Assembly (NCBI GenBank): GCA_029261355.1
Contig: JAJDBM010000040.1
Coordinates: 109,718-173,717 of the forward strand
Source of the DNA: Nitrospirales bacterium
GTDB taxonomy: Bacteria > Nitrospirota > Nitrospiria > Nitrospirales > UBA8639
Length of the DNA: 64,000 bases
Direction of reading: 5' to 3'
Part shown: positions 26,350-34,263 of the stretch, piece after piece
How the letters are laid out: each line of letters starts with the position of its first letter
How positions within the stretch are numbered: the stretch's first letter is position 1
Translations under genes and position numbers: made by a program
The notes under the pieces: model-generated
The model's database searches: none
Seen by the model: only the letters and a program-made list of their open reading frames with translations
Told to the model about the DNA's origin: nothing

Positions 26350-26413
26350 TCTGGAGTTTGAACATGTCCAAGCCTTATATAATTCACCATAATTGATAAT
26401 GATATTTAAAATC
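26350..26413 (+). promoter_or_regulatory. Fur box and upstream element ahead of Com-like gene
   Basis: 26395-26413 matches 15/19 of the Fur box. TCTGGAGTTTGAACATG at 26350-26366 is identical to the copy ahead of bfd; here it also closes an inverted repeat ACATGTT (26341-26347)/AACATGT (26361-26367). TATAAT at 26378-26383. Confidence 0.75.
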
Positions 26414-26460
26414 AAAACCAAGGCATACCAATTCTCTCCCCCTGCACGAAAAACTAAGAC

Positions 26461-26628
26461 GTGAACCACATCCCCATAATAAAAAAGAACTCCCAGCAAA
26501 CAAAAACAGATGTGCGCTGCTCTTGTGGTCGTCTACTCGCCAAACACACGGCTGATGGGACCGGCATTGAAATTCAATGTCCGCGATGTAAACGCATCTG
26601 GATATTCCAAGGACCATTCACGACTTGA
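26461..26628 (+). CDS. Com-like zinc-ribbon protein (55 aa)
   Basis: A 55-residue protein reading VRCSCGRLLAK then GIEIQCPRCKRIW: the C-x-C ... C-x-x-C zinc ribbon of the Com family (phage Mu translational activator of mom and chromosomal relatives). The frame begins with GTG at 26461 directly after an in-frame TAA, so no earlier start is possible; no strong ribosome site is visible. It follows a 15/19 Fur box by 48 bases and is therefore the first product of an iron-starvation promoter. RNA binding is inferred from the family. Confidence 0.7.
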   Translation: MNHIPIIKKNSQQTKTDVRCSCGRLLAKHTADGTGIEIQCPRCKRIWIFQGPFTT

Positions 26629-26714
26629 ACGCCGATACTTCAATCTATAGGACTCTACATACTTACCCCTGCCTACTGACCAGTCAATGGGAACCGAGAT
26701 GATACGAAAGGATC

Positions 26715-27842
26715 ATGACTATGAATCAATCTCTTTCCGCTAATATCCAAGATATCATCAGCATGAAAAGTATGGGGGTACTTGTCAACAAGAGCCCCAA
26801 AACACAACGGGAAATTAATCCCTCACTCAACACGTCCAACTCAAGCACTCTCATACGCCGCATCACCATACCAGCAGCCCTTTCGCTCATGTGCCTCATC
26901 ACCGGATTCCTGTTTGCATGGTATACCGGAGGCAAGAGCTGGACAATCGGGCTATGGGGCGGACTGATCGGCATGACAGTTGGATTCAGCATTCTTGGGG
27001 TCGAATGGCTGTTGAGTCGTACCCCATTTTCGACCGTTGTCCATACCACTCAAAGCCTGACAATCGGTCTGGCCTTGGCATTACTTTTTTCTTGTGTAAT
27101 GCACCTCATTCTTCCCACCTCATCCCCGATCGCTCCAATATTCTCCTTAGTCAGCCTCCTGAGCTTTTCCTATCTATCGTATGCCATTCGAAGGAAGGGG
27201 TTGCATCAAACGGGACAAAGTGAAGAAATGAAAAGACCTGCAGCCTCCACTCAGCAAACAAAAATCCTGGATACGAGCTCAATTATCGATGGGCGCATTT
27301 TCGATCTCTGTGAAACGGGATTCATGGAAGGACCATTGTGTATCCCACGATTTGTCCTGGAAGAGATTCATACCATTGCTGACTCACATCATTCATGGAG
27401 GAGAGTTCGAGGTAAACGCGGGCTAGAAATTTTAGAGAATCTCCAAAATATTCCCACGATCAACACCCACATCACTGAAGACGATTTCCCCACGATCCCT
27501 GAAGTGGACAATAAATTGGTTATGTTGGCCAAACACCTGCAGGCCAAAATAGTGACAAACGATTGGAACCTTGGGAAAGTTGCGTCTCTCCAAGGCGTCC
27601 AAACATTAAACGTGAATCAACTCTCGTATCAACTAAAACCTCCAGTCTTACCCGGGGAAGTCATCCGTGTCTTTATCATCAAAGAGGGTGACCTCGAAGG
27701 GCAAGGCGTCGCTCATTTAGACGATGGGACTATGGTCGTCGTCGATCGAGCACGCGACTACATAAAAGAAACTATCGATGTGGTCATTACCAAATTTATG
27801 CAAACCCACTCAGGACGAATTTTATTCGGCGCACGGCTTTGA
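26715..27842 (+). CDS. PIN-TRAM domain membrane protein (YacL-like)
   Basis: 375 residues. Four hydrophobic helices lie between about 52 and 160, then a PIN nuclease domain starting ILDTSSIIDGRI (D186) with later acidic positions (EVDNKLVMLA, KIVTNDWNL). A C-terminal TRAM domain follows (VLPGEVIRVFIIKEGDLEGQGVAHLDDGTMVVVDRA). This is the YacL layout of B. subtilis. It likely cuts or binds RNA at the membrane. The start could be 26715 or the ATG at 26721, six bases later. It may be co-transcribed with the Com-like gene 86 bases upstream. Confidence 0.9.
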   Translation: MTMNQSLSANIQDIISMKSMGVLVNKSPKTQREINPSLNTSNSSTLIRRITIPAALSLMCLITGFLFAWYTGGKSWTIGLWGGLIGMTVGFSILGVEWLLSRTPFSTVVHTTQSLTIGLALALLFSCVMHLILPTSSPIAPIFSLVSLLSFSYLSYAIRRKGLHQTGQSEEMKRPAASTQQTKILDTSSIIDGRIFDLCETGFMEGPLCIPRFVLEEIHTIADSHHSWRRVRGKRGLEILENLQNIPTINTHITEDDFPTIPEVDNKLVMLAKHLQAKIVTNDWNLGKVASLQGVQTLNVNQLSYQLKPPVLPGEVIRVFIIKEGDLEGQGVAHLDDGTMVVVDRARDYIKETIDVVITKFMQTHSGRILFGARL

Positions 27843-27926
27843 AAAAACACCAACACAAAGAACGCTCTCACCCATAGCCTGATTGAATCGTGAGTACACC
27901 ACCATCATACAAAGGAGTCTGCCCCT

Positions 27927-28112
27927 ATGAAAATCCAACAATGCCCTCAATGCGGACAAGAAAGTCTTGCAACCACTGGTGCCTTTTGGACCTGTAGTTC
28001 CTGTCGTATCTCAATCACTTCGCAAGCATTATCACGGGACCAACAACATCGGAAGTTTTCAGCAGAATTCACCACCCGCACTGCCGCGTCACAGCCATGT
28101 GTCACAGTGTGA
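27927..28112 (+). CDS. Small zinc-ribbon protein (61 aa)
   Basis: Begins MKIQQCPQCGQESLATTGAF and continues WTCSSCRI, giving C6-C9 and C23-C26, a four-cysteine ribbon, followed by a basic and Thr/Ala-rich tail. AAGGAG precedes the ATG by 9 bases. A terminator follows at 28128. Another orphan ribbon of the iron island; function unknown. Confidence 0.65.
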   Translation: MKIQQCPQCGQESLATTGAFWTCSSCRISITSQALSRDQQHRKFSAEFTTRTAASQPCVTV

Positions 28113-28127
28113 ATAACCTTCCACAAA

Positions 28128-28159
28128 AAAAGGGAACGGCTCAATGGCCGTTCCCTTTT
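28128..28159. terminator. Bidirectional intrinsic terminator
   Basis: AAAAGGGAACGGC pairs with GCCGTTCCCTTTT (13 bp, 6-base loop), with A and T tracts on either side. It separates the convergent ribbon gene and bfr and can serve both. Confidence 0.9.
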
Positions 28160-28200
28160 CCCAATTCCCGATGCAATAGCGCCAAACGCAATAAGCGTCC

Positions 28201-28677
28201 TTAGCCATCTTTTTTAATCTGTTCGCTCAGATAGTTTTCAAGTCCAAGCTGTTTGATCAGTTCAATTTGAGTCTCAAGCCAATCGATATGTTCTTCTTCA
28301 TCTTGAACCATTTCTTCAAGCTTCTGACGAGTATTGTAATCCCCAACTTTGACGCAAAGCTCAATTCCTTCTGTCAACAACTTGACCATGTCTTTCTCTT
28401 TGACCAGGTCCAGCTTGAGCTGCTCCGGTACCGTCTCTCCAATTGTCACTGTTCCCAGACGTTGAACGTTGGGTAACCCTTCTAAGAATAAAATGTGGCG
28501 AATGATCTCATCTGCATCTTTCATCTCACCGAAACTTCGTTCCTTCACTTTTTGTTCAAGTCGCTCATACCCCCAGTTTTCGCACATCCGAGCATGTAAG
28601 AAATACTGGTTAACGACAGTCAATTCTTCAGTGAGAATTTTGTTGAGCAATTCAACGATACCCTTTTTAGCTTTCAT
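28201..28677 (-). CDS. bfr: Bacterioferritin
   Basis: 158 residues, the full length for a haem-containing ferritin that stores iron as ferric mineral. Haem ligand M52 is present, as are ferroxidase ligands E18, E51, E94, E127 and H130. Position 54, a histidine in E. coli Bfr (EMKHAD), is aspartate here (EMKDAD), which may alter the di-iron site. The ribosome site GGAGG lies 8 bases before the ATG. The upstream region holds a 16/19 Fur box (28825) and a dyad (28852). A second, truncated copy lies at 9400, and bfd at 8992 is the expected iron-release partner. Confidence 0.96.
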   Translation of the reverse strand: MKAKKGIVELLNKILTEELTVVNQYFLHARMCENWGYERLEQKVKERSFGEMKDADEIIRHILFLEGLPNVQRLGTVTIGETVPEQLKLDLVKEKDMVKLLTEGIELCVKVGDYNTRQKLEEMVQDEEEHIDWLETQIELIKQLGLENYLSEQIKKDG

Positions 28678-28824
28678 ATCCGGCCTCCTTTTTACACTGA
28701 CACAATACCTACATTAATAAATATTTTTTCCATATTTCATATTGTTCAAGACTAATAATTCATTCTACCTATTATCGGTCCAAGCACCTTAAAAGTCAAT
28801 GAAAAGTCCTAGGTGTAAATAGCT

Positions 28825-28843
28825 ATTAATGATAGTCATTATC
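28825..28843. promoter_or_regulatory. Fur box in the bfr / 29007 divergent region
   Basis: 16/19 matches including a perfect TGATA and TCATTATC. It lies 148 bases before bfr and 164 before the plus-strand gene at 29007. Confidence 0.75.
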
Positions 28844-28851
28844 AAATTCGT

Positions 28852-28877
28852 TGAAATGATTTCTCATAATCATTTCA
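28852..28877. promoter_or_regulatory. Nine-base dyad between bfr and 29007
   Basis: TGAAATGAT-ttctcata-ATCATTTCA, a perfect 9+9 inverted repeat with an 8-base centre, placed between the two Fur boxes. It could be another Fur-family or a different regulator's operator. Confidence 0.55.
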
Positions 28878-28940
28878 TGTACTTATGAAAGTTACTTCAT
28901 CAATACAGATCAAAAATATCATATACAACGAATCTTAGTC

Positions 28941-28985
28941 TTGACAGCTCAAAACTTGTATATTATGATATTGATAATTGATATC
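28941..28985 (+). promoter_or_regulatory. Consensus promoter overlapped by Fur box
   Basis: TTGACA (28941-28946), 17 bases, TATGAT (28964-28969). The Fur box at 28967-28985 (15/19) covers the -10 and start site, an arrangement for tight repression by iron. Confidence 0.85.
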
Positions 28986-29006
28986 ATAATCATATAAGAT
29001 AAAAAA

Positions 29007-29249
29007 ATGAAAACACTACCTGAGCCCAATGACCAAGCTTCCTTAGGGGAAAGGGAAATTCTTTTTCCTGGGCAGGAGACACCAGATTCTCTCACATCCT
29101 GCCCCTCCCCTATTTTCTACGCACTACTGGGTGCCTTCACCCAACACCAGCCCTCGCACTGCTCAAGAGGACGATCAAGATTATTGCCACTCAGACATCA
29201 CAGCCGGCTTTTCACCTCATACCAGCTTCATGGAGATTTCGCATTATGA
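29007..29249 (+). CDS. Short hypothetical protein, first gene of Fur-controlled unit
   Basis: 80 codons starting 22 bases after the Fur box and ending in an ATGA overlap with the next gene, which argues that it is translated. The ribosome site is poor (AGATAAAAAA). The sequence is Pro/Ser/His-rich with three cysteines and no recognised domain or signal peptide. It might be a leader peptide that couples translation into the redoxin-like gene. Confidence 0.45.
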   Translation: MKTLPEPNDQASLGEREILFPGQETPDSLTSCPSPIFYALLGAFTQHQPSHCSRGRSRLLPLRHHSRLFTSYQLHGDFAL

Positions 29250-29776
29250 ATATAGGCACTCTCACACCACCATGGCGTGTTCCAACGTTTGTTAATGGAA
29301 CACTGCAGTTTTCATCGTTATCCTATTTTAAGGGCCAGCCCCTCGTGCTTTGCTGCCCTTCCTTGCTTACGGCGCAAGAGTCGATATTCCTAGAATCCCA
29401 AATCTCTTGTTTTCATGATAGACAGACAACACTTGCCGCATTCGTATCGAGACATACCACCCAGAATTTACCTTGGACGAAGCCTACCTCCGAGTTTCGC
29501 CTCCCCCTTCTTACCGATCCGCTGAATCGACTGAGTCGTACACTTGGACTATCTCGTCATTTGGCCCCCAAACGAGGCGAAACCCTATTCTTTACTCAAA
29601 ATGGTCGATTGGAGTTTCGTCTCATTCATGATTTGAATGTTAGTGGTTTCAAGAGAGTGCTAGAAGTCACAGAACGATATTTTTCATCAAATAGCCCGCG
29701 ACAAGACCAGCCAAAAGCCCTTCAACATCAGATTGAAAAACAAGAGCGTCCCTTGAGTCTTCTTTGTCCTCCATGA
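29246..29776 (+). CDS. Peroxiredoxin/AhpC-TSA-like protein without catalytic cysteine
   Basis: 176 residues with the thioredoxin-fold layout of peroxiredoxins: an N-terminal strand (VPTFVNGTLQFSSLSYFKGQPLVLCCPSL), a middle region (FRLPLLTDPLNRLSRTLGL) and GETLFFTQNGRLEFRLIHDL. The peroxidatic TxxC motif after the first strand is missing, although cysteines occur within LVLCCPS. It is therefore probably not a classical peroxidase. Overlaps the preceding gene by 4 bases and is followed after 29 bases by a thioredoxin-like gene. Confidence 0.7.
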   Translation: MNIGTLTPPWRVPTFVNGTLQFSSLSYFKGQPLVLCCPSLLTAQESIFLESQISCFHDRQTTLAAFVSRHTTQNLPWTKPTSEFRLPLLTDPLNRLSRTLGLSRHLAPKRGETLFFTQNGRLEFRLIHDLNVSGFKRVLEVTERYFSSNSPRQDQPKALQHQIEKQERPLSLLCPP

Positions 29777-29805
29777 TGTAGACAGACTTTGCTACAGTAC
29801 GGGGC

Positions 29806-30147
29806 ATGATTCAAAAAATTGAAGACAGAGAATTCGATCGTCGTATAGCTGAAGCTTCAGTACCTGTATTGATTGAATTTTGGCAGCCAGGCTGTCGACA
29901 TTGCCAAGTGCTCCTCCATGAACTGGAACTCGTCCATAATGAACTCATGGATCATCTCATCATACTGAAAATGAACGTACAAGAAAATCATCTCATTCCT
30001 GCTGATTTCGAGATTCAGTCACTACCCGCCCTTGCCCTTTTTCATACAGGAGAATTTCAGACGTTCATCGGTGGGATTGGGAAAAAGAAAGAAATACTAG
30101 AACAACTAGAACCCTGGATCCCACCAAGGGACCAAAGGCCTAACTAA
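29806..30147 (+). CDS. Thioredoxin-like protein (CRHC)
   Basis: 113 residues, cytoplasmic, with the thioredoxin fold: PVLIEFWQPGCRHCQVLL places the redox pair at C30-R-H-C33, and the cis-proline loop is seen as IQSLPALALFHTGE. CxHC motifs in place of CGPC usually mean a more oxidising protein. Third gene of the Fur-controlled unit, so it may supply electrons or repair thiols during iron stress. Confidence 0.88.
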   Translation: MIQKIEDREFDRRIAEASVPVLIEFWQPGCRHCQVLLHELELVHNELMDHLIILKMNVQENHLIPADFEIQSLPALALFHTGEFQTFIGGIGKKKEILEQLEPWIPPRDQRPN

Positions 30148-30644
30148 AATTCAGAATGCCCTACCAGTCTGATTCACGAACGTACGTGGCGTCTAATTGT
30201 GACTACTACGCACACCAGGATTACCGGTGCACTCGCGCTCCTTAATGTCAACCTAATATTTCCTACTTAGATCTACAATTTTAGTTACCTGGCGATTCGG
30301 ACCTCTCAATGACACAATACTCTAGAGATATCAAGAACCTCCCCCTTACAACCGAAACATAGATCGTCGAAATATCAATTAATAACGAAAAATTTGCTTG
30401 CATGGCTCATCGTGTTATTTGCCATGAGACAAGTAGAGCAATCATGGGTCCATTTGATATTAATCGAGCATATGATGTCACATAAAAAGTAACCTGGGAA
30501 TAAGAATATTTCTTCCCCGCCCAAGCAAGTCCAGGCTCACCTCCCTTCGACAGCCTCTTAACTCTCCAACACAAGAACAACAGCATTCATGAAACGAATC
30601 CGGCTTCATGACTCTGAACACAGCTTTAGCATTCGGTATGCTGT
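30148..30644. other. Intergenic region without recognised gene
   Basis: Stops in all frames, no good ribosome site, no tRNA-like fold seen. The downstream end borders the decayed receiver-HPt module, so part of this may be the eroded front of that gene. Confidence 0.4.
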
Positions 30645-31440
30645 ATGGGGAAGCTTACACTTGGGATTCACTTGGATGTTGGAGCATACGGGCAGGAAGT
30701 GATCAACGCGATTGTCCGCCTCCCAAACAACTTCATTCTAATGGATTGCCAGATGTCTGAAATGAAGGACTTCAAGGCGACGAAGGAAATTTTCCGACGA
30801 GAGCCCCTCAGCAAAGATCGTGAAATGTTCGGTAAAGTGCCTCCAATGAGTCGCCAAATTCCTTTTATTGCCATGACTGCAAATACAATGAACGGTGATC
30901 GAGAGAAGTCACTAGAAGAGGGCATGGATGACTTCATTGCCAAACCTATCAGCGTTGATAAGCTTGAAGAAATTCTTTCGGAATAGATACCTGAGTAAAC
31001 TACCGCCCCACTTGAGCTAACGGATTCGCCTAACGATTCGCCATTACACGTGAATACAAAGACAGAAGCATTGATGCCAGTAGAATCAATATTGGATATC
31101 GAGATCCTTGCTGAACTGAAGAACATCGAAGGAACGGAACATCTTGACTTCTTTAGCGCATTGGTCAAACAATTCTCACATGATGCCCCATAACATCTCA
31201 CATCCATCTCCGATGCGGTAAACAAGCAAGATGCGCCACACATCACTCAATCACCTCACATCCTCAAGGGCAGTGGCTAACATATGGGAGCAGTTTCGTT
31301 AGACAAGCTCGACTGGAGGCTCAAAACACATGATCACGAGTAACAATTTTACAGAATCGAATGACAGGCTCGACCCGCTCATATATAAAATGGAACGGAT
31401 CATCAATGCCTTACTAGAAGAAGTCACGAAGGTCCTATCT
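30645..31440 (+). pseudogene. Decayed response-regulator receiver + HPt module
   Basis: The first 113 codons resemble the C-terminal two thirds of a receiver domain: NFILMDCQMSEMKDFKATKE with the phospho-acceptor D, then IPFIAMTANTM and DDFIAKPIS with the conserved K. After a TAG at 30984 the same frame goes on to an HPt-like sequence (ILAELKNIEGTEHLDFFSAL, then PHILKGSG with the phosphorylatable H). This is broken by further in-frame stops after HDAP and GSG, and the tail (RLDPLIYKMERIINALLEEV) lies in another frame. Such REC-HPt tails belong to hybrid sensor kinases. The start of the receiver and any kinase part are gone. Confidence 0.7.
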
Positions 31441-31517
31441 GTTCCTCTTTCATTCAATGTACCTGTACCGACAATCGCGATATTGATTGCGCTTCATTTT
31501 CTTGCCTTCCATGAACC

Positions 31518-34247
31518 CTATTCGCTCCAAAAATTCTCAACCGCTTGTTTAATCGTTTCTTGGATATGGCCATAGGCCTCTGGATCTTGAATTTTTTCAT
31601 TATTCGCCGTCACATAAAACACATCGGCCGCCTGATCTAACCGTGTGCCAATTCGAGCCGAATGAATGGAAAGTCCCAATCCAACCAATGCCCGAGCAAT
31701 GACGAACAGAATCCCTTGCTTATCATCTGCAAACACTTCGATGATCGTATAACGATCAGAACTCTCATTGTCTATTTTTACTTCAGTCTTATTTCGGCCC
31801 GTTGGATAAAGACGACCAAACGCCATTCTCTTTCCGCTCTCAAAGATCTGATCAACTGATTGTTCTGCGTTCAACACCTGTATGATCGTTTGGCACACCC
31901 GCTCAATCCTTCTTGGAGGGGGTGGCCCTTCGTAATCTGGGTCTTTAACTGAAAATGAATCGACGACAATTCCATCTTTTCTCGTCACAATTTGCGCATC
32001 TAGTACGGCTAATCCCAAAGCCGCCAAGACTCCCGTCATATTCATGAAGATACCTGGTCTATTTCCACCATATGCAATCAAAGTATATTCTGTGACATTC
32101 AAATCTTCATAGAACTTGGTCTCAACGAGGGGAACATCTCTTGATAATTGTTTAATCGCGATAAGATGCATGGCGATACGATCTGACGTAGTGCCTACAC
32201 GGTAACGTATTGGGAATTGTGCTAATTGCTCCTGAACCCAACGATCATCCATCTTCTCATCGACGTTCTGATGTTCCTGACCTTGAGTCTGGGAGACCAG
32301 GCTTAGCACCTCCTGAATTTGCCTTTGTTCATCATGATCATCCTGTTGTGAAATTCCATTTCCCGAAAAAGTGTTATCAGTATGATCAAATAATTCAATT
32401 AAGAGTGTCTCTTTCCATTTGTTCATCACATCCGGCCCAACTGCGGAAATATCTGCTACGGTCAATATCAAAAACTGACGTAACGTCTCTGAATCCTTGA
32501 CAGTCTGAGCAAACTTTTGAATGATTTTCGCATCATGAATATCTCGACGAAAGGCGGTATGAGCCATTAACAAATGTTTGTGCACTAGGAATTCCAACAT
32601 ATGACGTTCTGAGTTCGTCAATCCCAGTCGCTCAGATGTTTTTTGCGCAATCACTTTCCCCACTTCGCTATGATCCTCAGACTTTCCTTTTCCCAAATCA
32701 TGTAGCAAGAGGGCCAGGTGAAGGAGATCTTTCTGCTTGATATCGGCATAGACCCTCCCCAATGTTCCCTCATCTTTCGCCAATAACTCCGCCTGTCGCA
32801 CAGCAAGAAGACTATGCTCATCAACCGTGTATTTATGATACTGATTGAATTGCATCAATCCTCGGACACGTGCAAATGATGGGACAAGCTTCTCTAACAG
32901 TTTGGCTCTGTGCATGGCGGTCAATGTATCAGCCACTCGACCCGTGTCAGAAAGAATTTCTCGAAAAACTTTACTGACAATCGGCGTATGAAACTGCTCA
33001 TTTGGTATATCTTCTAGGTAATAATGCAGTTCATCAATTGTCTGACTATGAATAGGTACTCCACGTTCCTGACTCAGTCTAAACAGCCGGATAAGTAATT
33101 CCGGATTTCCCAAAACCTGTGTCATTTTTTCGGATGGAACCGTCAAGCGGCCTTCCGTTTCGATGAAATAGCCCTCAATCAATGACGACGGAAAATTGGC
33201 GGTGAATCGTTTCCACCAAGAAATCTCACGAGTTCGATCCACAAAGCGCATACATCGATCATGAAGCCCCATGGTATGTCGATAATATTGTTGCATAAAC
33301 TGCTCAACCGCGAGTAAGTGAGGCTGATCGGCCATGCCGAAATGTGCAGCTAATCGTTCCTGGTCGTCAAATGTCAAAATGTCTTGGGCGCGCCCAGCTT
33401 CAAAATGCATGAAACATCGAATACGCCATAAAAACTCCCGCGCTTCTTGAATGGCCATCGCATCTTGCCGAACAAGAACTCCACAATTGGTGAGTTCTAG
33501 AATCGTGGCGGCTTGATACTTGGCCATGCCAACCCACTGAAGCAAATGAAGATCTCTCAGGCCACCCTTACTCTTCTTAATATTTGGTTCAAGCAAAAAT
33601 ACCGTTTCCCCAAACTTGGCATACTCGCGTTGACGCTCTTCTAGCTTTTGTTGAATAAATTGCGTGACTTTCTTTCCCAAGTTTCTCCGGACAAAGCGAT
33701 TGTGAAAGTCCTGAAACACATTGGCATTTCCCACGAGAAAACGTGATTCCATCAATGCCGTACGGGCAGATAGATCGGAATCAGCCAATATCAGAGCCTC
33801 AGCAATCGAGCGAAGGCTATGTCCAACCTGAAAACCCAAATCCCATAAATGATGAAAGAGTCCCTTGGTTAACTCCGTCACAGCCTCGGCCTGGCTCGCT
33901 TCGGTTAAAATCATGACATCAATATCTGAATACGGAGCAAGCTCTCGACGACCGTACCCACCAACAGCCACGAGACAACATTGCTGCATATCCACAGCAG
34001 AAGCTTGTCCGGCTCGTTGAACAACACTGCGATACCGACTAATCAATCGATCATCGACAAGATCCGTAAACCGTTCCACAACTTCGGCCCCAGTCGCTCC
34101 CTCCATCAAGCGAGCTCGTAAGCCTTGACGCCCCTCCTGAATGACAGCCTGATCAGAAAGAGTATCTGACTCTGCGGACGAATCTAAGATGTATTTTGTG
34201 TGGACAGGCTCACTCACAATCATCAACCCTTCATATGTGGAAAACAT
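31518..34247 (-). CDS. glnD: Bifunctional uridylyltransferase/uridylyl-removing enzyme GlnD
   Basis: 909 residues; senses glutamine and adds or removes UMP on PII proteins. Order of domains: nucleotidyltransferase (GGYGRRELAPYSDIDVMIL, residues 96-114, catalytic D108 and D110), GlnE-type helical region, HD phosphohydrolase (LLHDLGKGKSEDHSEVG, about 505-521), and two C-terminal ACT domains that bind glutamine. It lies 16 bases after nadE and is probably co-transcribed, so it would come under the ANTAR/terminator switch of the nadE leader. An alternative ATG eight codons in has a better ribosome site. Confidence 0.97.
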   Translation of the reverse strand: MFSTYEGLMIVSEPVHTKYILDSSAESDTLSDQAVIQEGRQGLRARLMEGATGAEVVERFTDLVDDRLISRYRSVVQRAGQASAVDMQQCCLVAVGGYGRRELAPYSDIDVMILTEASQAEAVTELTKGLFHHLWDLGFQVGHSLRSIAEALILADSDLSARTALMESRFLVGNANVFQDFHNRFVRRNLGKKVTQFIQQKLEERQREYAKFGETVFLLEPNIKKSKGGLRDLHLLQWVGMAKYQAATILELTNCGVLVRQDAMAIQEAREFLWRIRCFMHFEAGRAQDILTFDDQERLAAHFGMADQPHLLAVEQFMQQYYRHTMGLHDRCMRFVDRTREISWWKRFTANFPSSLIEGYFIETEGRLTVPSEKMTQVLGNPELLIRLFRLSQERGVPIHSQTIDELHYYLEDIPNEQFHTPIVSKVFREILSDTGRVADTLTAMHRAKLLEKLVPSFARVRGLMQFNQYHKYTVDEHSLLAVRQAELLAKDEGTLGRVYADIKQKDLLHLALLLHDLGKGKSEDHSEVGKVIAQKTSERLGLTNSERHMLEFLVHKHLLMAHTAFRRDIHDAKIIQKFAQTVKDSETLRQFLILTVADISAVGPDVMNKWKETLLIELFDHTDNTFSGNGISQQDDHDEQRQIQEVLSLVSQTQGQEHQNVDEKMDDRWVQEQLAQFPIRYRVGTTSDRIAMHLIAIKQLSRDVPLVETKFYEDLNVTEYTLIAYGGNRPGIFMNMTGVLAALGLAVLDAQIVTRKDGIVVDSFSVKDPDYEGPPPPRRIERVCQTIIQVLNAEQSVDQIFESGKRMAFGRLYPTGRNKTEVKIDNESSDRYTIIEVFADDKQGILFVIARALVGLGLSIHSARIGTRLDQAADVFYVTANNEKIQDPEAYGHIQETIKQAVENFWSE

Positions 34248-34263
34248 TCAATCATCTAGAAAG

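Noticed and set aside
30645..30986. An intact single-domain response regulator
   Set aside because: The receiver lacks its first strand and acidic pocket, and the homology continues through stops into an HPt domain, so it is a pseudogene.
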